Source of the DNA: Stenocarpella maydis
Lineage: Eukaryota; Ascomycota; Sordariomycetes; Diaporthales; Diaporthaceae
Assembly (NCBI GenBank): GCA_002270565.1
Contig: NQMI01000035.1
Span: 62,001-126,000, forward strand
Length of the DNA stretch: 64,000 nucleotides
Reading direction: 5' to 3'
Position 1 is the stretch's first letter, and the number at the start of each line of letters is the position of its first letter. Under the pieces are notes generated by a model. It was not told the DNA's origin. It did no database searches and worked only from the letters and a program-made list of their open reading frames with translations. Both the position numbers and the translations under genes were made by a program. Below, one piece after another: positions 22,579 through 36,288 of this stretch.

Positions 22579-22793
22579 TGTTGGATGGGTCACGTATTGC
22601 AATACGAGTGGGGTGTTGTTCTTGTATTTTTCTCTCTCTTTCGAGTAGTGGGTGCAGTAGGCGTAGCCCGCCAGCTATCTCGGGTCTATATAGTGGGTGG
22701 TAGTTGCTTAGTAAGCAACTACGCCCTCTGGCTACAGTACGGTGGCTGTAGCGATAGCCCACCAATGTGCTGTTGCACACTACTATTGCCACA
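22579..22793 (-). repeat. copia A 3' LTR, third assembled copy, continuous with the element body
   Basis: Same 215-bp LTR. This copy leads directly into the interior of copia A (22794 onward). Confidence 0.8.
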
Positions 22794-24250
22794 CTGGTAG
22801 TCTTTTCTTTTAAAAATCATAGTAAAAAAAATACCAGGCGTGGGGTTGAACCCACGCTCTCGCTATTCTAATAAGAATAAAAGAATTACTGTATTTATTA
22901 TCAGAATCCCTATATTGTCATTGCTTTTAGTCATAGCAGCCCCTTTGCCAAGTTCATCAAATATACCGTTATACCAAGTGCCTATCAAATACAGGCACCC
23001 AGAGAGGCCTGGCATATCATGGCGGTCCCTGCTTCCTCTAGAAGCTAAGAGCCCATAATTATACAGTCCAGCACAATATAGTGCTTTCCCTATACAAAAT
23101 ATCCGCTTCCATCAACATATACTACCCATTTATTATCTTTAGTACTTAAGGGTTTTAAAAGAAATATATAATAAGAACTCATGCTTCCTTCGCCTACAGG
23201 CTATAGGTTAAATAAGGATTTACCTAAAGCTAGAATAATAATTACCCAAACTCCCTAGAACTAGAATAATAACTATCCAGCCTTCCAAACCCCTTCTCTC
23301 TCTTTACTAAATATTAATAATTAACTAAATTAAGTATAGTCCAGATCAGCTGCCAATCCAACGGCAGACATTAATAACAAGTTTCAACAACAACTCAATC
23401 TATAAAAGCCCTCTTCACCTAAGGCCATTTAGGGGAAGAATACTTAATAAAGCCCTCTTCATTAGAGGCCAATAGCAAGAGTTGGTGGGTATAGATAAGG
23501 TAGTAGTTGAATTAGGTAGGGATTATAGCAGACAGTAATAAATGACATATTAGAGCTAACTTATTAATAAAATATATAATAGAGCATGCAATATCCAATG
23601 CTACTCTTAGTAAGTATGTAAAACACACGTTAAGCAGGAGTTAAGACCGCGAAATCTTGATCGGGGACGCTTAATACATATAGCTAGCAACTTAAGTGCC
23701 CGTGGGATAGTAGTAACCCTTATCACCTAAACCCTTAGTATATAGGCACTACTATAAAAATCTTGGCTATAAGGTCTTACCCTTGGGATGGATTTAAACT
23801 ATATACTGGCTAATTGTGCAGCTCCTTAGGGTAAGATGCAGGTAACTAGTTAATGGAGATCTAAAGTTTTGCTGGTTGTTAGTACTATATGATCTCTTTT
23901 TATATCTTAAGGTACTTATTAACTTCTATCTGAGGCTCAGGGTGCTGGGAAGTAGTGATTCTTCCTTTATATGGGGTAGCATTAGTATTGCATTAGTGTA
24001 TTGCTGACTAAGTTACATTAGTTAGTTAATTGCTATTAAGTATGCTTTTGCTGGGTAAGTTACCATATAGCTATTCTTATAGTAATTATTATAATCCCTT
24101 ATATAGTATTTAGGTAGAGGAAGGAGTTATTGCTAACTAGCTATAGTCTATATATCCTTCTACCTTAATAATAAGAGTATTATTATTAATGAGGCATTCT
24201 AGCGCCTTATTTAGTATATTCTTTATGAAGGCATTTGCTGGGTTATAGTC
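22794..24250 (-). other. Long non-coding stretch between copia A pol and its 3' LTR
   Basis: About 1.5 kb with no frame, yet collinear with 31335-32785 in copia B. It includes, near 22836-22860, a hairpin reading GTGGGTTCAACCCCAC on the element strand followed shortly by T8, like a tRNA T-arm/B-box and a Pol III stop. Confidence 0.5.
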
Positions 24251-25400
24251 CCTAGTAATCTACTAGATCTTATGGATCTTATACTTCTTATATAACTGCC
24301 TTAACGCCATCATATTAATCATTAGGCATTTCTCTTTTATTATCCCTAGCTTAACTAGATACTTGTATAATGAGTATAAGTCTGTATAGATAATGAGAGG
24401 GATCTCTAGTAGACTCAGGCGTTTGGTAACCTAGCGCAAAGTGGCTAATATTATAATCCCTATATTAAAGCCGTTAACTATACTATAAATCTTAGAAGCA
24501 AGTATGCTGCGTGTAACCCTCTTATACTTTATTAACGACTAACAAAGAATATTTCTAGTAATCTTTTATATAGATGGTTGCTTGGTTTGCTTTTTATTTA
24601 CTAGGGCAATTATATAGCTAATTTGGGAACTGAGGTCCTTATTGTTAGTAAAAGACCCGTTTATAAAGATTATTAACTTGGCTGCCGCAAGGTCCAGAGG
24701 AATGTAGTTAAGGCTACGGTTAAGGTAGTCTGCTTGCTACTTTAGCTGCCTATTTAACTTAGTATAATCCTCTTCTTTAGGGTCTTGAATTTGTGCTGCA
24801 ATAGAGAGGTTAAATGCTGCTTCTGGATAGCAAATAGAAGCTAGATATGCTCCTCATGCGCGTTATTCCATATACTATTGAATGCAATCTATAGCTATAT
24901 AGTTAACTGGCTATATCTTTGCCCTTTAGCCCTTCTATCTGAGATGCATAATGCTGTTGTGTAATATTGTGATCTTTATGCTATTAAAGTCTAGTAATTT
25001 CTTAGGGGTTAATCTATCTTTTGGCTTATAGCAGATCTTCTCCTTCTTAATCTTTTGCTCCTTAAGTTCTGAGAAAGCTGGGGTATATAGGGTAAGGGTA
25101 TTATTAGTCTGTATAGCAGTAATACTAAAGATGTCCTTGCTGCTGTAGTTAGCTATCAAGAGGCATGGGTCATATGCAGATACAATCATCCCCAGCTTCT
25201 TAATATAGTGTTTATAATATGTGGCCCACTAGTGCACACTGGCTTTAGTAACGCTATATAGAGGCTTGATTACCCTTATGATTATGCCAGCCAGGTATTT
25301 ACTCTTTATTTTAGGAGGAAGGTAGCATAAGATGGGCCTCTTAAGTGTAGATTTTAACTATAGATAGGCCTAAGTAATGTTATAGAGTTTAAGATATAGT
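24250..25400 (-). pseudogene. copia A RT/RNase H remnants
   Basis: An 84-codon open stretch (25189-24935) reads SAYDPCLLIANYSSKDIFSI, then AIQTNNTLTLYTPAFSELKE, characteristic of the fungal copia RT C-terminal part. RNase H-like sequence parallel to copia B follows near 24300-24560. Flanking frames are broken by TAG/TAA. Confidence 0.7.
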
Positions 25401-27929
25401 CCCTTAATTATTAAAGAAAGCATAAGAGCAAGAAGGAGTTAATAACTTGCATATTATACTATTAGTAATTATATAAGGATCTTATATTTTCCAAGATCCC
25501 TAAAGCTGGTTATAACTAGGCGGGACTTCTTATATAGCTTTTTGGTTTTACCCTTAATTTTCCTAATAATGCAAGACTTAAAGATCTATATTCCTCTATA
25601 TTTCCTCTTATTAAACTACTTAAACTAGAATACTCCTTAGCTAATTAGCTTGGATACTTCCCTATTATCTGACTCCTTAAAGGGGTTACCTATGGTAGTA
25701 ATAATACCATCCTAGTAGAGCTTTAGAGTAAGTTTATAGTTCTTGATTTTACATTGGGTGAGGAATATATGGGTGATGATCTTATCTTCCACCTTATTAT
25801 TATCATTATTAGCAGCAGGGTTATTATTATTATTATCTATAGTAATAATTGCCTTCTGCTTGCTCTTGGTTCCCTATAGCCATCCTTATCGTTGAGGGAC
25901 TACTGGGTTAGGGATAGCTAGTATGGGGTCTGGCTTGAAGCATACTGGCTCCTTAGGGATGTTATTAGGGTTTAGCAGATTAATAGGTCCTTCTTCATCC
26001 TAATAGTATAGCTATATAAGGGTTAACTGGAAAACAACTGGTTCATTTGGTAGGTTAATTATTATATTATAATTATTAATAGAGAGTAGTTTATATAGGC
26101 CTTGCTACCCAGTCTTTTCTTGCTATATGTATATTTTGCTCTAGAGTAAAAGGCTTGAAATTCCTGATATATTTAGGCTATTTCTTATACATAATACTTT
26201 ATTAATTTTATATATTATATTAATTCTCTTAATCTTCTTTATTACCTTTTATACTGCCTTAGCTCTCCTTAGAGTAAATGGTATAGGGGTAGAGTCTTCT
26301 ATTATATATAGGTATACTCTAAATACTAGGAGAGTTAGCATAAGGCTATCCAGGCCAACTATGTTATTAACTGCTGTAAAGCTTATCTATAGTATAGCTT
26401 CCTTAGTAAATATGGTTGATAACTCAGCATATAAGATATCAAAAGCCCTATATAAAGAAGTATAATATTACTCTATTTTGCTAATTAATTAATATACTTC
26501 TATAGGTATCTATTTATATATAATCCCTATAATATGTATTATACTCTTAAACTTACTAGAAGTAAAGTTAGTCCCTACATTAGATATAAGGTAGTTTAGG
26601 AGACTTATATATATATTAATCTAGTAACTTTATATGGCTTTCTATATATCTTTAATAGAAAGAGAAGGTAAGAATCATCCAGCTTGAAAGGAAGTAGCCA
26701 AGTCAATAACATATAGTATAGGAAGGCCTATTAAGTACATTATATTTATAATAACCTTATAGTTAAAGTTAATATTATTATAAAAGTTAAACTTGAATCT
26801 TTAGGGTATAGGAGAGTGCATTTAGTAGTGGTAATAGAACTTAGTAATAGCCTCTAATGCTAAGGAATTAACATTATAGCCCGTACTTATTAATAGCTAG
26901 GAAAGATAATTAACAGATAGGTGCCTAAATTATCTATATAGCCGCTATAGTTCGACTTCTATAAGGAAGAAAATAGGGGTATTATTATCCTTATTAATAT
27001 TTATAAGGAACTATAGGTATCCCTACTTTTAAGTAACAGGAAACATCTTCTTATGCTACTAATTTGGCTTATATTATATGACTTTATTAGTTATATTTTA
27101 TATAAAGAGTAAGTGCACATTTATATCTTATATATATAAGAGGAAGGGGGTTGCTATCTTTATTATATGGAATATTAAGTTGCTGGCTGCTATATTGACT
27201 GTAGTTGCTCCTATTAACTGTAGTAGTTTTCCTAGTCTGAAGCAAACTAATGCTTTGCCTGCGCGAGACTTATTAAGAGCAATAGGTAACAGTTGCTGCA
27301 GAGCAGTATATTAGTTGTACCTAGCAGTAGAATAGTTGGCTGCGCCAGTATCCGGGAGGATCCCCTGGAAGTGCTGGCGCAAGTAGTTGTTTATTATAAA
27401 GACTTTCTTAATATTGCCGGCTTCCTTATTAGCTTTATTATTATTGCTACTAACATTATTCTTATTAGTTATGGAGCTGGGGCCGTTCTGGTCCTCCTTA
27501 TTATTGTTGATACTAAAGGTATGGAGGAAAGCTTAGTCTACTAGCCACATATAGTTTTCTCAGGCTTTAGTATTGCTAATAAATATGCTGGTACTCTCCT
27601 GATTGTTGCCTTTATAATTAATGCCCTTATAGTTAATAAGGAATATATGAAATTCATTATCTAAAGGGGGTTAGTTTATAGTGCTATATATGTTTATATA
27701 TATGCCTTTAGCCCTTTAGTGCTCTTTAAAAGAGTGATTTAATAACTAGCATCCTTCCTTCTAGTAAATGAAGTATTTCTTCTTATATAGGGGACCGTTT
27801 CCATTATTCCTTCTATAGGGGCGGTTGCATCCTCTAAAGAGCAGCCGGAAGTTGCCTTAAGGATAGTAATTACCTTATCCTAAGGGATATCGCCCAAGCA
27901 TAGAGTTCCTCAGGTAGTTGCCTCCATAC

Positions 27930-28251
27930 TGTTAAACGGAACCGCTCAGCAGGGCGTTGGTACTCCGTGCAAGGAGTTACCCTAGACTTCGTTGTAAGGA
28001 GTTACCCTAGACTTCCTAGCAAGGAGTTACCCTAGACTTGCGAGTCAGGCGATTTTCGCTAAGTACGCCCAGTGCGTGCGTGACGCAAGATGAGTTTGGT
28101 GGCCGTGAGTCGATTATTTTGGCCTGCATTTGCACCTTAATTCAGACCTCTGCATTACCCTTATTTCTTACCCAAAAAGTATATGACTTAGTGCATTGGA
28201 TAGCCTGATTTCTGAAGTTTGTATGTACTTAATTTGGGCATTGCTAGGGCT
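27930..28251 (+). repeat. Truncated 595-bp-family LTR inside copia A gag
   Basis: Starts TGTTAAACGGAACCGC at the copia sequence GTTGCCTCCATAC and matches the LTR copies at 40929 and 41531 until the isolated N at 28252. GC content is normal, so it escaped mutation. It contains the 25-bp unit repeated three times. Confidence 0.8.
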
Positions 28252-29340
28252 NGCTAGTATCCGGGAGGATTCCCTAGAAGCGCTAGCGCAAGTAATTATC
28301 TATCATAAAGACTTCCTTAATATCACTAGCTTCCTCATTAGCTTTATTATTACCGCTGCTAACATTATTCTCATTAATCACAGAGCTGGGGCCATCCTGA
28401 TCTTTCTTATTATTATTAATACCAAAGGTATAAAGGAAAGCTTAATCTATCAGCTACATATAGTTTTCTTAAGCTTTAGTATTGCTAACAAACATACTAG
28501 TACTCTCCTAATTATTACCCTTATAGTTAATGCCCTCATAGTTAATAAAAAATATATAAATTCATTATCTAAAGGGGGTTAATCTATAGCGCTATATATA
28601 TTTATATATATGCCTTTAGCCCTCTAGCGCTCTTTAAAAGAGTAATTTAATAACTAGTATCCTTCCTTCTAGTAAATAAAGCATTTCTTCTTATATAAGG
28701 GATTATTTCCATTATTCCTTCCATAGGGGCGGTTGTATCCTCTAAAAAGCAGCTGAAAGTTGCCTTAAGGATAATAATTACCTCATCCCAAGGGATATCA
28801 CCCACATGTAGAGTTCTTTAGGTAGTTGCCTCCATACTACTAATTATTATTATACCGGCGGTTAAGATAGAACTGGTTACTATTAAGGTACTGCTCATCA
28901 TCTTATTCTTCATTCTCATCATAGTCACTATCCTATCCATCATCATTACCTTACCCTATAGTATATAACCGGGAGGGGCATTAAGGCCCTAATGATACAG
29001 CATAACAACGGAGCATGTCACATACTTTATTAGCAATAGCCGGGGCTATCAGCTTAATAAAGTAGAACTCGAGTATATCATATATAGCATGAATAAGGTT
29101 ATCACATAGTAGTTTATCTTTTAGTGCTTCTTTATAGCTAAGTATTTAGGAGTATTACTTTATATTTTTAATCAAGATTTCTATTATTTCTAATAAGGTT
29201 TTACCCTCATTCTTCTGCTATATTAATGTAAAAATAGTAGTATTTCATATTATTAAATATACTCATTATCTGTTATCTATATTAAATCATTACTTAAGTT
29301 TGGCATATGCTATAGCGAAGGTATCCTTATCCGTGATTAA

Positions 29341-29538
29341 CTATATATAAAAATCCTTGGCTTTACCCTTTAATATTATGGGTAATGCTGCCTGGAAGTA
29401 AGTTGGGTATAGGTGGTTATTTTTGCAAATATTATAAAAGAGATAGATTTTATCATTAAGTACTTCATCTATTACTCTAGTAAATTTCTCATCATCTAAG
29501 TAGTGCTTAGCTATATTAGCAGATATGCCCTTCTCCAA
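29341..29538 (-). pseudogene. copia A gag fragment
   Basis: 65-codon open stretch with LEKGISANIAKHYLDDEKF-like sequence and AALPIILKGKAKDFYI, the conserved gag segment of fungal copia elements, parallel to 36995-37246 in copia B. Surrounding gag is interrupted by stops. Confidence 0.7.
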
Positions 29539-30850
29539 TAGTATAGCATATAGCTATTATGGAGGGATTATAGCATACTTCTTATAGGCAGCTCGGAATT
29601 CCTCCCACTTAAGTATTAATCCATAGCCATTAGAAGTCTCGTAGTTATATATGCCCTATAGCTAACGGGATAGGGACTGAGATCTGGGTACGGCTGGGGC
29701 AGTGGGTTGTAATATAGGTCCATAGGTACTTGGGCCTATCCCTCTATTGCTGCTTGGTGCTGGTTGGCATTCCTTAAATGATAGACTATTATTAAAGGGG
29801 ATATAGTTATAATATCTCTTTAACTATATTATCTATTAGTGCTGGTGTTATGCGGATACTAGGGCTTTTAATAGGGAATCTATTTCTAATAGTTCTATAA
29901 AGGCCTTTATATTATTGTTAACCCATAGGTATATTCTCTTACTTTGCAGTATCTTCTTAAGGGTAGTAAGGATATTGCGATAAATTACTCTAAATATTTG
30001 CTCTTTTCAGTCCCTAAAGTTGTTCTTAAAGTTAATATAGACTTCCTGATTGGTATATTTTATATATGCTTGGTAGCATGCTTGCATATAGGTATTGAGA
30101 TGGATTGTGTGTAGTCTTGGGTTACTCAGAGCATCTAGATCCGGGTCTACCCCCTATAGACTGGGGTTAAGGCTTATCTTAGCAGTAGCCTCCCTAAGTA
30201 ATATATCCTCAATTATATCCAACAAGTTAATAGGGTTAAGACTAGTAGTAACTGTTAGTATGGCTGTTAATACTGATAGCATAGGGGTGTTATCTTCATC
30301 ACAGGGGTTTACCATCGTGATATGCGGATTATATAGTTAATATATGGTATTATAGCAAAGAATAGGGGTGTACTAGGGCAAAGTAGGGATAAAAAAGATG
30401 GTGATAAGGGGTAGTAAGTATATAGGGATAAGCTGTGAGCAGGGGTAGTAAAGATGTGCTAGCTGGTAAGGTTAATCTTAGCTGGTGTAGCTGATTGCTA
30501 AGGGGATTGCTGGGGTAGTTGCTAATGGGTGCTAAAGTGGTAATATCTCTAGTGTTATCTTTAAGAGTAGCTATAGGTTGGCAACATTATGCAGCCTCAT
30601 ATATTCTGCGATTGCTTTCTAATAATACTTAGGGCATAATAGATGCATATGGGATAAAGGTGGAGTATAGCATTACGCATATAGAGCCCTCTTCTTCTTA
30701 TAATGAGTAGTGATGATATCGCTAAAGACCACTGGAGTATCTTTAAGGAGTAATGCCGTTAGTACCGTTAGCACAGCTATTATTAAAGTAGTAATGATCT
30801 ATCTCTTTAATCCTTGCTAATCTGTAGTCGCCCTTGCAACTACTGATCAG

Positions 30851-31067
30851 TGTTAGATGGGTCACGTATTGTAATACAAGTGGGGTGTTGTTCTTGTATT
30901 TTTCTCTCTGTCTTTCGAGTAGTGGGTGCAGTGGGCGTAGCCCGCCAGCTATCTCGGGTCTATATAGTGGGTGATAGTTGCTTAGTAAGCAACTACGCCC
31001 TCTGGCTACAGTACGGTGGCTGTAGCGATAGCCCACCAATGTGCTGTTGCATACTACTATTGCCACA
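30851..31067 (-). repeat. copia A 5' LTR (right)
   Basis: 217 bp, starts TGTTAGATGG on the plus strand, ends TTGCCACA, followed by the ATTGC target duplication. It differs from the left LTR by a few transitions and a 2-bp indel. It carries the TATATAG box on the element strand. Confidence 0.85.
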
Positions 31068-31123
31068 ATTGCCTATTTTTATTTAATTTATAAATTTAAA
31101 GATATTAAAATAAATATAATAAA
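31068..31123 (-). repeat. Host repeat segment between copia A and copia B
   Basis: 56 bp of AT-rich DNA that continues the reverse-oriented dispersed repeat interrupted at 20822 (compare 890-925 in reverse). It ends with the ATAAA duplicated by copia B. Confidence 0.6.
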
Positions 31124-31334
31124 TGTTGGCTGGGTCACGTATTGCAATACGATTTGGGGTTATGGTTAAAATTCTCTGTCTAGGAGTAGTGGGTGTAGTG
31201 GGCGTAGCCCGCCAGCTATCTCGGGCTTATATAGAGGGTAGTGGTTGCTGAGTAAGCAACTACGCCCTCTGGCTACAGTATGGTGGCTGTAGCGCTAGCC
31301 CACCAGTGTGCTGTTGCACACTGCTATTGCCACA
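31124..31334 (-). repeat. copia B 3' LTR (left)
   Basis: 211 bp, TGTTGGCTGGGTCACG..TTGCCACA on plus; related to but distinct from the copia A LTR. Followed by a CTTTTTCTTTT tract (polypurine on the element strand). Confidence 0.88.
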
Positions 31335-32785
31335 CTGGCAGTCTTTTTCTTTTGCTAGCGACTGTCTCCTCCAAAAACATAAAAAAAAGTCCCAGGCGTA
31401 GGGTTGAACCTATGCTCTCGCTATTTCAAGGAAAAACAAAAGAAATTACCGCATTCGTTACCAAATCCCTATACTACTGCTGCTTTTGGCTGTGCCAGTC
31501 CCTTTATTGAGTTCGTCGCGTGTACCGTTGTGCCAAGTGCCTATAAAATACAGGCACCCGGAAAGACCTAGCGTGTTATAGCGGTCTCTGCTCCCTCTAG
31601 AAGCTAAAAGCATATAATTGTACGATCCAGCACAATATAGTGCTATTCCCATACAAAATATCCGCTCCCAATAATTTGCACTACTTATTTATTGTTTCTA
31701 GTACTTAAGGGTTATAAAAGAAATGCGCAATAAGGACTTATGATTCCTTTACCTACAGGCTATAGGTTGAATAAGGATTTACCCGGAATTAGAACAATAA
31801 TTATCTAGATACCCTGAAACTAGAATAATAACTATCCAGCCTCCTAAACCCGAATCTCTAGACCCCCTCTCCCCCTAACTAAGTGTTAATAATTAGCTAA
31901 ATTGGGTATAGTGCAGATTAATTGTCTTCTGGCAGCAGATATCAGCAATAGAGCTTAATAACAACTTAATTAGTAAAAGCCCTCTCCATCAGAGGCTAAT
32001 ATCAAGAGTTAGTAGGGGTAGAGGAAGCAGTAGTTAGGTTAGGTAGGGATTATAGTAAATAACAATAAATAGTATATTAGAGCTAACTTCTTAGCAAATG
32101 CATAGCAGAGCGTGCACTATCCAATGCTACTCTAAGTAAGTATATAAAACACACATTAAGTAGGAGTTAAGACCGCAAAATCTCAACTAGGGATACTCAA
32201 TATAATACAGCTGGCAACTTAAGTGCCTATAAGATAGTAGTAACCCTCATTACCTAAACCCTCAATACATAGGCACCACTATAAAAATCTTGGCTACAAG
32301 GTCTTGCCCTTAGGATAGATTTAAACTATAGATTAGCCAACTATACAGCTCCTTAGGGTAAGATATAGGTAACTAATCAACGGGGATCTAAAGTTTTGCT
32401 GGTTGCCAGTACTATATAATCCCTTTTTGTATCTTAGGGTACTTGCTAACTGCCATCCGGGGCTCAGGGTGGTAATGGTTAGTGGTCCTCCCCCTTAGGG
32501 TAGGGCGGCATTAGTATGCATGGCTTTTGCCGACCAAGTTACATTAGTTAGTCAACTGCCATAGGTTGTATTCTTACTGGGCAAGTCAACATAGAGCTAT
32601 TCTTACAGCAATTATCATGATCCTTCATATAGTATTTAAGTAGAGGAAGGGGTTGTTGCTAGCTGGCTACAGTCTATATATCCTTCTACCTTAATAATGA
32701 GGGTATTATTATTAATAAGGCGCCCTAGCGCCTTATTTGGAGTACTCTTTATAAAGGCATCTGCTAGGTTACAGTCCCCAGTAAT

Positions 32786-33064
32786 CTACTGGATCTCATG
32801 AATCTTATGCTTCTTATATAACTGCCTTAATGCTATTACATCAATTATAAGGCGCTTCTCTTTTATTATCCCTAGCTTAACCAGATACTTATATAAAGAG
32901 TAGGAATCTATATAGATGATAAGAGGGACCTCTCGCAGGTTTAAGCATGTGGTAATTTGGCGGAGAGTAATAGCTATCACAATCCCTATATTAAAGCTAT
33001 TAACTATGCCGTAGATCTTAGAAGCAAGTACGCTACGCATAACCCTCTTACACTTAGTTAACAA
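32786..33064 (-). pseudogene. copia B RNase H domain fragment
   Basis: 92-codon open stretch with RVMRSVLASKIYGIVNSFNI and LIIYIDSYSLYKYLVKLGI (the Asp of a YxDSxSL RNase H motif) and EKRLIIDVIALRQLYKKHKI, typical of the copia RNase H. The upstream frame is broken. Confidence 0.8.
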
Positions 33065-33479
33065 TTAATAAAGGATATTCCTGGTAATCTCCCATATAGA
33101 CGGTTGTTTGGTTTGCTTTTTATTCACTAGGGCAATTATATAGCTAATCTGAGAATTGAGGTCCTTATTATTAGCAAAAGAGCCATTCATAAAGATCATC
33201 AACTTGGCTGCTATAAGGTCTAGAGGAATATAGTTAAGGCTATAGCTAAAGTAATCTGCTTGCTACTTTAGCCGCTTATTCAACTTAGTGCAGTCCTCTT
33301 CTTTAGGGTCTTGGATTTAAGCTGTAATAGAGAGGTTAAATGCTGCTTCCAGGTGGCAAATAGAAGCTAGATATGCTCCTCTTACGCGCTACTCTATATA
33401 CTGTTGAGCGCGGTCCTCAGCCGCACAGTTAACTGGCTATATCTTTACCCCTTAGCCCTTCTATCTGAGATATATAACG

Positions 33480-33949
33480 CCGTTGTATGACATTATAATC
33501 TTCATACTATTAAAGTCTAGTAATTTCTTAAGAGTTAGCCTATCCTTTAGCTTGCAGCAGATCTCCTTCTCCTTAATCTTCTATTCTTCAAGCTCTAAAA
33601 AGGCCGGGGTATAGAGGGTAAGAGTATTATTAGTCTGCATAGCAGTAATACCAAAGATATCCTTACTACCATAGTTAGCTATTAAGAGGCACGGGTCATA
33701 TGCAAATATAATCATCCCTAGCTTCTTAATATGGTATTTATAATATATAGCCTACTAGTGCATATTAGCTTCTGTAATGCTATATAAGGGTTTAATTACC
33801 CTTATGATTATACTAGCTGGGTATTTGCCCCTTATTTTAGGGGGAAGGTAGTATAGAATAGGCCTCTTAAGTATGGATTTTAACTGTAGATAGGCCTGGG
33901 TAATATTATGGAGCTTAAGATGTAGTCCCTTAGTTATTAATGTAGGCAT
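33480..33949 (-). pseudogene. copia B reverse transcriptase fragment
   Basis: Contains NITQAYLQLKSILKRPILYY, LPPKIRGKYP and VIKPLYSITEANMH, the copia RT stretch that includes the first catalytic motif and the LYG.AEAG.HW box (here altered). The part parallel to copia A 24935-25189 follows. Confidence 0.78.
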
Positions 33950-36288
33950 AAGAGTAATGAGAATTTAATAACTTGTATGTTATACTATTAGTAACTGTAT
34001 GAGGATCTTATGCTTTATAAGGTTACTAAATCTGGTAATAATAAGGTAGGACTTCTTATATAGCTTCTTAGTTTTGCCCTTAATCTCCCTAATAATGTGA
34101 GATTTAAAGATTTAGATTCCTCTATGCTTCCGCTTATTAAACCGCTTGAATTAGAATACTCCTTAGCTAATTAGCTTAGATACTTCCTTATTATCTGACT
34201 CTTTGAAGGGGTTGCCTGGGGTAGTGATAATGCTATCCTAGCAGAGCTTTAGAGCAAGCTTATAGTTCTTGACTTCACATGGGGTGAGGAATATATAAGT
34301 AGTAATCTTATCTTCTATATTATTAGCAGTAGTAGCGCTATCATTATCATCATCTATAATAATAACCGCCTTCTTCTTGCTTTTAGCCCCCCGTGGCTGT
34401 CCTCATTATTGAGGGACTACTGGGTTAGAAATAGTTGGTATGGGGTCTAGCTTAAAGCATATTGGCTCCTCCAGGGTATTGTTAAGGTTCAGCAGATTAA
34501 GAGGTTCTTCTTCATTATAATAGTACAGCTATATAAGGGTTGACCAGAAGACAACTGGTCCATTAGGGAGGTTAAGCATTATATTATAGCCGCTAATAGA
34601 GAGTAGTTTATATAGGCCTTACCACCTAATCTTTTCTCTCTACATACGGACTTCGCTCTAGAGTGGTAGGCTTAAGACTTCTGATGTAACTAGGCCATTC
34701 CTTACGCATAATGCTTTGCTGATTTTATATATAGCGCTAATTCTCCTAATCTCCTTTATTACCTTCTATACTGCCTTAGCTCTCTTTAAAGTAGATAGTA
34801 TAGGGGCTAAGTCCTTTATTATATGCGGGTATACTCCAAATATAAGGAGAGTTAGCATAAGACTATCCAGGCTAACTATATTATTAATTATACTAAAGCT
34901 TGCCTATAGTATAGCTTCTTTAATAAATATAGTTAACAACTCAGTATACAATATATTAAAAGCCTTATATAAAGGAGCGTGATATCACTTTACTTTACTA
35001 ATTAACTAGTATACTTCCGCGGGTATTTGTTTATATATAATCCCCATAATATATACAGTACTCTTAAACTTGCTAGAAGCAAAGTTAGTCCCTATATTAA
35101 ATATAAGGCGGTCTAGGGGACCCATATATATATTAATCCAGCAGCTCTATAGGGCTTCCCATATATCTTTAATAAAGAGAGAAGCTAAGAATCATCTGGC
35201 TTAAAAGGAGATAGCTAAGTTAATAACGTATAATATAAGGAGCCCTATTAAGTATATTATATCTATAATAACTTTAAAGTTAAAGTTAATATTATTATAG
35301 AGGTTAAACTTGAATCTCTAGGGCGCAGAAGAGTGCATTTAGTAATGGTGATAGAACTTAGTAATAGCCTCTAGTGCTAAGGAATCAATATTATAGCTAG
35401 CGCCCGCTAGTAGCTAAGAGAGCCTCTCAACTGATGGGTGCCCAAATCATCTATATAGTTACCATAACTCGGTCTCCATAAGGAAGAGAACGGGGGCATT
35501 ACTACCCTTATCAATATCCATAAGGAACCATAGATATCCCTACTTCCAAGTAATAGGAAATATCCTCTTATGCTACTAATTTAGCTTATATTATATAACT
35601 TTATTAGTTGTATTCCGCATAAAGAGCAAGTGTATATTTATATCTTATATATACAAGAGGAAGGGGGTTGGCGTCTTCATCACGTGGAACATCAAGTTGC
35701 TAGCTGCTATATTAACTATAGTTGCCCCTATTAACTATAGTAGTTCTCCTGGCCTAAAGCAGACTGTTGCTTCTCCTGCACGAGATGTATTAAGAGTAAT
35801 AGGCATAAGTTGCTGCAGTGCAGTATATTGGTTGTGCCTAATAGTAGAGTAGTTAGCTGCGCTAGTATCTAGGAGAATCCCTTGGAAATACTAATGCAAG
35901 TAGTTATCTATTGTAAAGACCTCCTTAATACTGCTGGCTCTTTTGCTGGTTTTAGTATTGCTAGTATTAATATTGTTCCCGCCAGTCACAGGGCCGGGGT
36001 CGTCTTAATCCTCCTTACTATCATTAATGCCAAAAGTATAAAGGAAGGCTTAGTCTACTAACTATGTGTAGTTTTTGCAGCTTTTAGCACTACTAACAAA
36101 TATACTAATGCTTTCTTAATTATTACTCTTATAGTTAATGCCCTTATAATCAATAAGAAACAAGTAGAATTCCTCATCCAAGCTGCCATATATATATATA
36201 TACATGCCCTTAGCCCTCTAGCACTCTTTAAAAGAGTAATTTAATAACTAATACCCCTCCTTCTAGCAGATATAGTACCTCTTTTTAT

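Larger units (their letters stand above)
20818..31072 (-). mobile_element. Ty1/copia element A with target duplication ATTGC (assembly-inflated)
   Basis: ATTGC lies immediately left of the first LTR (20818-20822) and right of the last one (31068-31072), so everything between is one insertion. The element runs on the minus strand: gag toward 29.4 kb, RT near 25.0 kb, RNase H near 24.4 kb, a pyrimidine tract (polypurine on the element strand) beside the left LTR. The left end appears three times (20823, 21330, 22579) separated by N, and the gag region is duplicated around N 28252 (27345-27929 versus 28253-28833). After removing overlaps the length is about 7.6 kb, equal to copia B. Interior mostly RIP-mutated, LTRs much less. 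Confidence 0.85.

Noticed and set aside
20829..23058. Repeated 71-72-codon open frames in the copia ends
   Set aside because: They lie in LTR and adjacent non-coding sequence, opposite to the element's coding strand.
20823..23084. Real tandem triplication of a 0.5-kb unit
   Set aside because: Copies start exactly at N positions and the flanking ATTGC duplication demands a single element.
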